Source of the DNA: a virus
Strand: one strand, 5' to 3'
IMG/VR virus record: IMGVR_UViG_3300032331_001184
Location: 1-23,847 of that record
DNA: 23,847 nucleotides
Shown here: positions 18,175 to 23,847 of the stretch, piece after piece
How the letters are laid out: every line of letters starts with the position of its first letter
Numbering within the stretch: the first letter of the stretch is position 1
The notes under the pieces: generated by a model
The model's input: only the letters and a program-made list of their open reading frames with translations
The model's database searches: none
What the model was told of the DNA's origin: nothing
Made by a program: the position numbers and the translations under genes

Positions 18175-19752
18175 ATGAAAACTTTCAAAAGATATATTAA
18201 AGAAGAAAATGCTCCAAGATTTGGAACATCATCAGGCATAACTGATGTAAACGATGGTGCTGTCAGAGACAATATCAATACTATATTGACGATGACAACA
18301 GCAAGAAAATATATCACACCTTATCTTGCTCTAGAAAGAGTAAAGAAAGCCTTGGCAAATTTTCATATCTTCTTACCAAACTATTCATTCTTAGAAGGTG
18401 ATTCTGGAATGGCCGTCTTTGATGTCAAACAATTTGGTGACAAAATGGGTATGACAGATGACGGTCAATTCATCAAAGAAGTTCCACCAATCTATCATGT
18501 ATATTTTGAATATCAGTTGTCTGACTGTGGAATGTTCGAAGCTTTCTGTGAAGTGGTAAGTAAGGCTGAACTCGATGAGATTCTCGAAGATGTTGAGGAT
18601 GAAATGAATGAGGCTGAGTCAGAAGAGCTTGAAGAAGAGGCACACACAGCCGAACCAGAAACAGGTGAACGTAAGACACCTGGTTCGAATCAAGAACCAT
18701 TCGAAAAAGCATCGGCTCCAAAACCTATAAAGAAGCGAACTGATGCTGAAATGGAAAAGAAGAAGCTTGATGAAGTTGTCACCGCTCGTAAGATGACACC
18801 AAAAGAAAAGAAGGCTCGTGCTGAATATATTGTGAAGCATAAAGAAAAACTTGCTGCACACGATACTGGTATCAAAGCTAAGAAAACCGTGAAAGATGTT
18901 AAATCTGAACCTGGTGATTATGGTAGCGAACCAAGCAAGATGGGCCTAAGAAATGCTATCGGTGCTGGCTACTACAAAGTAGACGAAAGTATGGAAGAGA
19001 AGAAAGAAAAAAAGAAGGCCAAGTTCAAAGCTTATCGTGATGAGAGAGATGAGAGTAAGAAGAAGCGTGAAGATATGAAATGGCAAAAACATAGGCTCAC
19101 TAAAGAAGGTATCGATCTTTCTAAGATTACATTGAATAAAAATACAGGCAATATCTCATCTAGTGATCCTAAAGCTGATCTATCTAAAGTAAAAATGGAT
19201 AAGAAGACGGGTAACATATCTGCCACGAATGAAGATAGAATGGATGACCTTGCAGATTCTCTAAAGACCAATAGAGAGCGTCAAAATGCGGCCACCGATC
19301 CTCAAGAAAAAGAGCGTCTTTCAGGGCAACGCGACCGTATGATGAGTACTGCCGATAGAGTACCTAGTCAACCGGCCATCAATGAAATCTCAGCCAAGCT
19401 TGTTGGTAAGGTCAATAAGGCCAGAGCAGTTGATGGTAAGCCAAGTAAGACTAAAACAGCCAGTGCAACTCTATCGAGAGCCGTTGCGAAGAAGTGGCTC
19501 GACTCAGATGTAGGTAAGCTTAAAGAAGAAGAAAACCTTCAAGAACTTTCTGATAAACTAAAGAAGAGATATGTCAAGAAGGCCACAGACGATAAGAAGT
19601 CTGCTGAAAGACAAGCAAGTTTGTCTGACCGTGAAGCAGCCGATACGGGCCGTAGTAAAGAGTCTCGTAAGTCTTTCAAAGATGAATCGAAGTGGCTAAA
19701 AGGTATTGCCTCTAAGAGAGCCAAGGGGCTAGAAATGGCAAATAAGAAGTGA
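18175..19752 (+). CDS. Large late protein with capsid-targeting-like N-terminus and a Lys/Glu-rich modular tail
   Basis: 525 residues. The N-terminus MKTFKRYIKE-E closely follows T4 internal proteins (MKTYQEFIAE-A), with Ile8-Lys9-Glu10. A conserved globular part (about 12-145: SSGITDVNDGAVRDNINTIL, LALERVKKALANFHIFLP, FEYQLSDCGMFEAFCEVV) is typical of T4-like marine phages. Beyond it lie an acidic stretch and Lys/Glu-rich sequence, a 21-residue direct repeat (DLSKxxxxKxTGNIS at 314 and 335), an NEISAKLVGKV...LSRAVAKKWL module (about 404-448) and an ELSDKLKKRYVKKA module (about 455-521) shared with the 15036 product. Probable virion or internal head protein. Confidence 0.83.
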   Translation: MKTFKRYIKEENAPRFGTSSGITDVNDGAVRDNINTILTMTTARKYITPYLALERVKKALANFHIFLPNYSFLEGDSGMAVFDVKQFGDKMGMTDDGQFIKEVPPIYHVYFEYQLSDCGMFEAFCEVVSKAELDEILEDVEDEMNEAESEELEEEAHTAEPETGERKTPGSNQEPFEKASAPKPIKKRTDAEMEKKKLDEVVTARKMTPKEKKARAEYIVKHKEKLAAHDTGIKAKKTVKDVKSEPGDYGSEPSKMGLRNAIGAGYYKVDESMEEKKEKKKAKFKAYRDERDESKKKREDMKWQKHRLTKEGIDLSKITLNKNTGNISSSDPKADLSKVKMDKKTGNISATNEDRMDDLADSLKTNRERQNAATDPQEKERLSGQRDRMMSTADRVPSQPAINEISAKLVGKVNKARAVDGKPSKTKTASATLSRAVAKKWLDSDVGKLKEEENLQELSDKLKKRYVKKATDDKKSAERQASLSDREAADTGRSKESRKSFKDESKWLKGIASKRAKGLEMANKK

Positions 19753-19753
19753 G

Positions 19754-20146
19754 ATGATTGAAAACTTACATGATGATAACTTTACAATTTATGCGATAAA
19801 GGCATACGATAAACCAAACTGTGTGATGTCTGAGTTTGAAGAAGACCTGAAACGCATAAAGTATATCAAAAGATTGTTGAAAAGATATAAGATATGGGGT
19901 GAAGAAGAACTTAAAGAAAGGTTGATACTAAACCACATTATCATCCTTTCTAATGTTTTTGGTATAGAAGCTTCTGTTAGGATGTTGTTTTTCAAACTTG
20001 ATCCTGTAGACTATCACTTGCTAAAACCATTCCTCATGTTTCTCAACTTCATGCCTAAAACTATACGGGGAATAAAAAGCATAGACATACAATCGAATGA
20101 TATACCGGTTGATATCTATATTCTAAGCCGTCTAAGAACCTTATAA
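19754..20146 (+). CDS. Conserved helical protein of T4-like marine phages, function unknown
   Basis: 130 residues, mainly helical. Features include DDNFTIYAIKAYDKPNC, FEEDLKRIKYIKRLLKRY and the hydrophobic ILNHIIILSNVFGIEASVRMLFF, a pattern I associate with a family of small T4-like phage proteins lacking an assigned role. No signal peptide; the hydrophobic helix is interrupted and not clearly membrane-spanning. It starts two bases after the previous stop with a weak ribosome binding site, so it is probably coupled. Confidence 0.75.
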   Translation: MIENLHDDNFTIYAIKAYDKPNCVMSEFEEDLKRIKYIKRLLKRYKIWGEEELKERLILNHIIILSNVFGIEASVRMLFFKLDPVDYHLLKPFLMFLNFMPKTIRGIKSIDIQSNDIPVDIYILSRLRTL

Positions 20147-20203
20147 TTCATTCACAGCGGTACATAGCTACCATAGACCATTGTCAAGAGGTTGTCAAGA
20201 GAA

Positions 20204-20620
20204 ATGTCAAACATCGAAGAAGATGCTCCAGCAAATAGTGTAGGCGGCGGTGAGATTGCTGCGGTTGGTGTAAGCCCACCTAGCAAGCCTGCTAACTGGG
20301 GTGAACCAGGTCTAAGCGCAAAGAACATGAAGAAGAAGCACAAGAAAGATGCTGTCATGCGTAGAGATCCACCTAAGGCACTACAGGAAGCAAAGACAGG
20401 TATATTCGCAGGGCATCAGACATTCATAGTTCCTTCTAGTCTATTTCACAAAGCTCGCCTTGAAAAGAAAAAAGGTGGCCACTGGAAATCTTATATCGGT
20501 GAAGATGAACATGGACAGTCTATCAGAGAGTTTGACAGAAAGCACAAAGGTAAGAAACCAATCATACTTCAAGACGAACTCACTGGTGCAATGTGCTATG
20601 CAAGATACGGGAGTAAATAA
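20204..20620 (+). CDS. Conserved phage protein with an EEDAPANSVGGG N-terminus
   Basis: 138 residues from the ATG at 20204; TTG at 20192 is an alternative, but AAGAG is well placed only for the ATG. The N-terminus MSNIEEDAPANSVGGGEIA is a hallmark segment of many phage structural or internal proteins (E-DAPxNxxGxGxIA). A Lys-rich linker leads to a C-terminal domain (GHQTFIVPSSLFHKARLEKK, HWKSYIGEDEHGQSIREF, IILQDELTGAMCYARYG) that is strongly patterned in T4-like marine phages. Function unknown. A 10-base repeat just upstream duplicates the ribosome-binding region. TAATG overlap with the endolysin gene. Confidence 0.75.
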   Translation: MSNIEEDAPANSVGGGEIAAVGVSPPSKPANWGEPGLSAKNMKKKHKKDAVMRRDPPKALQEAKTGIFAGHQTFIVPSSLFHKARLEKKKGGHWKSYIGEDEHGQSIREFDRKHKGKKPIILQDELTGAMCYARYGSK

Positions 20621-21237
20621 TGGCTTTGGTTACCTTCGAACAACTAAACGAATTCTTTGAAGACACAGACGAAGATATCATTCAGAGATTTGTAGAAGAC
20701 CTTAACACTGTAATGGAATTCTATGAGATCAATAACAAACAACGCATCTCGATGTTCCTTGCTCAAGTTGGCCACGAATCTGGCGGTCTCAGAACAATCA
20801 AAGAAAATCTAAACTACTCTGCTGACCGTCTCAAGGTCATCTTCCCTAAATATTTTCGTGGAGTAGACCCAGCACCATTCGCCAAGAATCCTGCTAAGAT
20901 TGCTAATCGTGTTTATGCCTCGCGCATGGGTAATGGTGATGAAGCATCTGGTGATGGTTATAGATACTGTGGTCGCGGATTGATACAGCTAACAGGTAAG
21001 TCTAACTATCAAGCGTTTGCCGCTGATATGAGTTGGACACTAGAAGAAGCCACCGAGGCTATGGGCACAGAAGAAGGTGCATGTTGGTCTGCTGGTTGGT
21101 TCTGGGATTCAAGAGAGTTGAATCAGTGGGCCGACAAAGGTGATATCGTTACCGTAACAAAGAAAATTAATGGTGGAACTATTGGTCTTGAAGACCGCAA
21201 ATCTCATTATGAAGCAGCACTCGAAATATTTTCATAA
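20620..21237 (+). CDS. GH19 chitinase-like endolysin
   Basis: 205 residues. The glycoside hydrolase family 19 signature is clear: FLAQVGHESGGLRTIKENLNYSADRL (catalytic Glu53, second Glu62), FPKYF, YASRMGNGDEASGDGYRYCGRGLIQLTGKSNY. Phage members cleave the GlcNAc-MurNAc backbone of peptidoglycan. There is no signal peptide, so release depends on the holin encoded next. Starts on TAATG, coupled to the upstream gene, and heads the lysis cassette. Confidence 0.92.
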   Translation: MALVTFEQLNEFFEDTDEDIIQRFVEDLNTVMEFYEINNKQRISMFLAQVGHESGGLRTIKENLNYSADRLKVIFPKYFRGVDPAPFAKNPAKIANRVYASRMGNGDEASGDGYRYCGRGLIQLTGKSNYQAFAADMSWTLEEATEAMGTEEGACWSAGWFWDSRELNQWADKGDIVTVTKKINGGTIGLEDRKSHYEAALEIFS

Positions 21238-21246
21238 GGAGAGATT

Positions 21247-21729
21247 ATGCCTAAGTTCGGACTACCAGACGAAGAACCAGTAGCGCCTAAGCCTGCAATG
21301 GATATGATTCCGCCAGCAACCAAAGGTGCTGGTGCTTCTATACCTTCAAACTATGTTGACAATTCACCTCGTGTAGGCTATACTACACCTGCTCCACAAG
21401 TTCAACAATTATCGGAAGCAGCACAGCTTGCTAAGATTGAACTAGAGAAGAAGCAATGGGAAGCGGAAAACTCAAAGCAAAACGAAGATTGGATGGTCAA
21501 GAAGTGGCGCCCTGCGATGGGTTGGTGCTATATGGTCATTTGCTGCCTTGATATGGCAATCTTCCCTGTTGCATGGAGTGTCGCACAAGTTATGACGAAG
21601 ACACCGCTCGTTCAATGGAGCCCACTAACACTACAAGGCGCAGGCTTATTCCATCTTGCAATGGGTGCTGTTCTAGGTATCGCCGCATGGTCTCGTGGTC
21701 AAGAGAAAATGTCTGGTGTAACGAAGTAA
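21247..21729 (+). CDS. Putative holin (GTA-type three-TM holin family)
   Basis: 160 residues. A Pro-rich disordered N-terminus (1-50) and a charged helix (52-85) precede KKWRPAMGW, the hallmark entry to this family, and two clear membrane segments (about 92-115 and 130-148) with a short polar loop. The family name refers to holins associated with alphaproteobacterial gene transfer agents, which fits the inferred host. It forms the membrane lesion that frees the endolysin. Ribosome binding site AAGGAGAG. A near-perfect sigma70 promoter lies within its 5' third. Confidence 0.82.
   Translation: MPKFGLPDEEPVAPKPAMDMIPPATKGAGASIPSNYVDNSPRVGYTTPAPQVQQLSEAAQLAKIELEKKQWEAENSKQNEDWMVKKWRPAMGWCYMVICCLDMAIFPVAWSVAQVMTKTPLVQWSPLTLQGAGLFHLAMGAVLGIAAWSRGQEKMSGVTK
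21356..21384 (+). promoter_or_regulatory. Near-consensus sigma70 promoter inside the holin gene
   Basis: TTGACA (21356-21361), a 17-base spacer and TATACT (21379-21384), on the coding strand within the disordered N-terminal part of the holin. It has the same elements as the tRNA promoter at 852. If active, it would transcribe the spanins and the primase region, perhaps a 5'-truncated holin message too. Chance remains possible because it lies in coding DNA. Confidence 0.45.
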
Positions 21730-21738
21730 GGATATGAA

Positions 21739-22203
21739 ATGAGTATTAGAATCATCATTGGTGTTGTCCTTGTTTGTATTATGACGACAGGATACTTCTA
21801 CATCGAATCACTCAATAGTCAATTAGAAGCGGCCGCTGAATTGCAGCAGAAGCTTGAAGACACTATTGATAAGCAACAGCAAGTTATGGATCGTAATGAT
21901 GCTGACATGAAAAAGATGCAGCAGTTGAATAAGGACCTTTCTGAGAGTTTTACCACTACTCAGCAAGAAGCAAATGAGTTGAGAGGTAAATTCGACAAGA
22001 TGAATCTTGCTAAGTCTGCAAGTTCTCTCCCTACTGAAACTGAAATGAAGATTAATAGAGGTACTAAAGACGCACTTCGCTGCAATGAATTAGTTACAGG
22101 CGCCAAACTAACAGCCGATGAAAAGTCAGGTAAAGTTCAGAATCATATGTGCAGCGATTTCATAAAGAGAGCTATTGTGAAGGAATCTAAAGATGCTAAA
22201 TAA
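21739..22203 (+). CDS. Rz: Rz-like inner-membrane spanin
   Basis: 154 residues. One N-terminal membrane anchor (about 4-22: IIIGVVLVCIMTTGYFYI), then a long coiled coil (about 25-95, Gln/Glu/Lys-rich) and a C-terminal domain with two Cys (RCNE, HMCSD) that may cross-link in the periplasm. This is the type II-anchor plus coiled-coil architecture of i-spanins. Rz proteins join with the outer-membrane partner to fuse the two membranes at the last step of lysis. Its 3' end overlaps the o-spanin start by 11 bases. Confidence 0.87.
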   Translation: MSIRIIIGVVLVCIMTTGYFYIESLNSQLEAAAELQQKLEDTIDKQQQVMDRNDADMKKMQQLNKDLSESFTTTQQEANELRGKFDKMNLAKSASSLPTETEMKINRGTKDALRCNELVTGAKLTADEKSGKVQNHMCSDFIKRAIVKESKDAK

Positions 22204-22564
22204 GATCATAGTTTGTGCCTCTGCGTTTCTACTACTTACAGGTTGTGCATCAACAAAGCCAAAGATTATTGAAGCACCGGTACTTGTCGATAGACCTGAA
22301 CTGATTCTTCCAAAAGTGCAACCTGTAAATCAAGGCTCTATGGAATGGGTTATCATTACAGCATCTAACGCCGAAGAAAAGTTAGAGATGCTGAAGTCAA
22401 AAGAAAACGTGGTATACTTCGCTCTCACTTCACAAGGGTATCAGAATCTCAGCATGAATGTGGCCGAACTGCGCCGCTACATTGAACAACAGAATGCCGT
22501 GATTGCAGCCTATCAAGCATACTATGCCAATCTTCCTAAACCTCCAAGACAAGAAAAACGATAA
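22193..22564 (+). CDS. Rz1: Rz1-like outer-membrane spanin lipoprotein
   Basis: 123 residues. The lipoprotein signal peptide ends in LTGC (Cys18) followed by AST; a Pro-rich segment (PVLVDRPELILPKVQPV) and a helical C-terminus (NVAELRRYIEQQNAVIAAYQAYY) complete it. Position, partial overlap with the i-spanin gene and lipobox identify the o-spanin. It is longer than lambda Rz1 but comparable to spanins of large myoviruses. The signal peptide resembles that of the RlpA-like protein (both MLxx...C8...LTGCA). TAATG overlap with the next gene. Confidence 0.86.
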   Translation: MLNKIIVCASAFLLLTGCASTKPKIIEAPVLVDRPELILPKVQPVNQGSMEWVIITASNAEEKLEMLKSKENVVYFALTSQGYQNLSMNVAELRRYIEQQNAVIAAYQAYYANLPKPPRQEKR

Positions 22565-23043
22565 TGGCGGATGATTTGAAAATAGATGTTGAACTACTGA
22601 AGAAAGATGTCACGATGATATCTAGTCTATGCAGTAAGTTTGACACCACTATTGATAAGATGCAAGAGATTGCATCTAATTTGTCACGCATGGTATCTCT
22701 ACAAGAACAAAGAATTGTGGTGCAAGAGAAGATTACTCAAGAGGTGCAAAGCGTTTTGGAAAAGCGTAGGCTAGAACATGTAGAAGATACGAAAGAGTTA
22801 CACTCGCGCATCACAACCGTGAACCGTGAACTCACACAAAAAATAGATGAATCAGAAAAAAGAATCCTTGCTGAACTCTATAGTATGCGAGAAGAGCTAA
22901 GGAAAGATGACAAGACATTCGGTGAAAAGTTAGCCAGTATTGAATCATGGAAATATATGGTGGTTGGTGGATTGATGGTCATTACTTGGGTTCTGGCCCG
23001 TCTCGATATCTCCAAACTTTTAATCTTGCTTTCCTCGAAGTAA
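22564..23043 (+). CDS. Tail-anchored coiled-coil membrane protein
   Basis: 159 residues: a long heptad-patterned helix (about 10-125) and one C-terminal membrane segment (about 131-155, KYMVVGGLMVITWVLARL and following residues), that is, a tail anchor. It resembles phage proteins placed near lysis genes in T4-like phages, some of which have been proposed to act in lysis or membrane association. The topology mirrors the two minus-strand proteins at 121-836, which carry the anchor at the N-terminus. Coupled to the o-spanin by TAATG. Function unknown. Confidence 0.78.
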   Translation: MADDLKIDVELLKKDVTMISSLCSKFDTTIDKMQEIASNLSRMVSLQEQRIVVQEKITQEVQSVLEKRRLEHVEDTKELHSRITTVNRELTQKIDESEKRILAELYSMREELRKDDKTFGEKLASIESWKYMVVGGLMVITWVLARLDISKLLILLSSK

Positions 23044-23054
23044 TCATATATACT
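23026..23054 (+). promoter_or_regulatory. Possible sigma70 promoter for primase
   Basis: TTGCTT at 23026-23031, a 17-base spacer and TATACT at 23049-23054 within TATATACTA, spanning the end of the previous gene. The -10 matches that of the promoter at 852, while the -35 keeps only TTG. It would give a short leader consisting mainly of the hairpin at 23055-23074. Confidence 0.45.
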
Positions 23055-23074
23055 ACAATCCAAATCAGGATTGT
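23055..23074 (+). promoter_or_regulatory. Hairpin covering the primase ribosome binding site
   Basis: ACAATCC (23055-23061) pairs perfectly with GGATTGT (23068-23074) around loop AAATCA. The only Shine-Dalgarno-like sequence, AGGA (23067-23070), is mostly in the 3' arm, and the start ATG follows at 23075 without a gap. Folding would block ribosome access, so primase translation may be repressed or conditionally opened. Confidence 0.6.
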
Positions 23075-23847
23075 ATGAACATGTCCCTCCACATCGATAA
23101 GAAATATATGTCGCTCGTCTCGTCTAAGCTCGACCGCTTTAGGCAGAAGAGCGATTATCTATGGAACTTCAGATGCCCTATCTGCGGTGACTCCTCAAAG
23201 AACAAACTCAAGATGCGTGGGTATATCTATCGGCGTAAGAGTGATTTGTTCTTCTCCTGTCATAACTGTGGTACGTCTATCTCATTTGGAAACTTCCTAA
23301 AAACAATAGATAAATCAATGTATTCGCAGTATCAAATGGAGCGTTTTAAGTCAGAAAACGCTGGTAACGTAGCCAAGCCAGACTTTAGCTCCTTAATGGA
23401 GAAACCAGTATTCAATATCAAGAAAAAGATAAACCTTCCAAGCATTTACTCTCTTACTGAAACGCACACAGCCAAACGGTATTGCTATGACAGGAGACTG
23501 CCTAAGAATAAGCTTGAAGAACTCTTTTATGCTGATGACTTTGCTGAGTTTGTCAAAGAGATATTTCCTGAGTATGACAAAAAACTATATAATGAACCAC
23601 GCCTTGTGATACCCTTCTATGATGAGAAAGGTGATCTACTAGGATTTCAAGGTCGTGCTTTCATCGCATCCAAGGTGAAATATATAACCATCAAGCTTTC
23701 AGATGATAATCTGAAGGTCTTTGGTCTCAACAAAATCGATAGGGCGAAACGTGTCTATGTGGTCGAAGGACCTATCGACGCAATGTTTCTTGAGAATTCT
23801 CTTGCAATGATGGACGCTTCACTGTATAATGTCATCTCATCTGTCGG
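23075..23847 (+). CDS. DNA primase, T4 gp61-like (3' end outside the window)
   Basis: 257 residues are visible and the frame runs off the right edge. An N-terminal zinc ribbon has Cys34-x2-Cys37 (CPICGDSSKN) and Cys62-x2-Cys65 (CHNCG). A linker is followed by a TOPRIM-containing core (RLVIPFYDEKGDLLGFQGRA, then VYVVEGPIDAMFL with Glu231 and Asp235). This order fits DnaG/gp61 primases, which lay RNA primers for lagging-strand synthesis with the replicative helicase. ATG codons at 23075 and 23081 are both possible; I prefer 23075 by spacing from AGGA. The gene marks entry to the replication region. Confidence 0.9.
   Translation, partial: MNMSLHIDKKYMSLVSSKLDRFRQKSDYLWNFRCPICGDSSKNKLKMRGYIYRRKSDLFFSCHNCGTSISFGNFLKTIDKSMYSQYQMERFKSENAGNVAKPDFSSLMEKPVFNIKKKINLPSIYSLTETHTAKRYCYDRRLPKNKLEELFYADDFAEFVKEIFPEYDKKLYNEPRLVIPFYDEKGDLLGFQGRAFIASKVKYITIKLSDDNLKVFGLNKIDRAKRVYVVEGPIDAMFLENSLAMMDASLYNVISSV

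Noticed and set aside
1-23847. CRISPR array, insertion sequences, integrase or attachment sites
   Set aside because: I saw no regularly spaced repeats, transposase or recombinase gene, or terminal inverted repeats. The tRNAs are intact phage genes without an adjacent integrase.

Overview
The window reads as part of a large, AT-leaning tailed-phage genome of the T4-like (myovirus) superfamily. The reasons are gene content shared with marine and alphaproteobacterial T4-like phages (a KWDG-motif DUF6267-type protein, HAD phosphatase, modular nucleotidyltransferase/kinase polyprotein and a T4 gp61-type primase), NATAAATA late-promoter-like boxes, very dense packing with ATGA/TAATG overlaps, and a large tRNA cluster. 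An alphaproteobacterial host is suggested by the tRNA-His, which has A73 and no G-1, a known oddity of many alphaproteobacteria.

Layout. (1) 1-836: the tail of one plus-strand gene, then two paralogous small membrane proteins on the minus strand. (2) 852-6744: a tRNA archipelago opened by a near-consensus sigma70 promoter. It holds 16 convincing tRNAs (Ile, Gln x2, Cys, Asp, Asn, Thr, Ser x2, Trp, Gly, Ala, Arg, Leu x2, His), one degraded Gly-like tRNA and one tRNA-like remnant. Small cargo genes sit between them: an RlpA-like lipoprotein, two exported beta-barrel-like proteins, a 2OG-Fe(II) oxygenase, an S-adenosylmethionine decarboxylase, a second lipoprotein and several unknowns. tRNAs serve as punctuation, and two genes borrow T8-A9-G10 of the following tRNA as their TAG stop. 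(3) 6763-7897: a YkuK/RNase H-fold protein, a Cys-rich mini-protein and a Dps-like ferritin, closed by a strong terminator. (4) 7991-20620: a late block behind NATAAATA boxes. It encodes an unknown 389-aa protein, the KWDG protein, a HAD phosphatase, a 1316-aa multidomain enzyme polyprotein, then Lys/Glu- and Ala/Pro-rich proteins and structural-type proteins. (5) 20620-23043: a lysis cassette (GH19 endolysin, three-TM-type holin, Rz/Rz1 spanins) and a tail-anchored coiled-coil protein. (6) From 23075: the start of DNA primase, whose ribosome binding site lies in a hairpin.

Main hypothesis. Three late proteins begin with the ten-residue architecture of T4 internal-protein capsid-targeting sequences (hydrophobic-x-Glu at residues 8-10, the prohead-protease signature). 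They cluster with a modular polyprotein carrying nucleotidyltransferase, ParB/Srx-like, HExxH peptidase and P-loop kinase domains. Together this looks like an enzyme kit packaged in the capsid and possibly injected with the DNA. A second unusual signal is a compensatory A19-U56 elbow pair in exactly three of the phage tRNAs.
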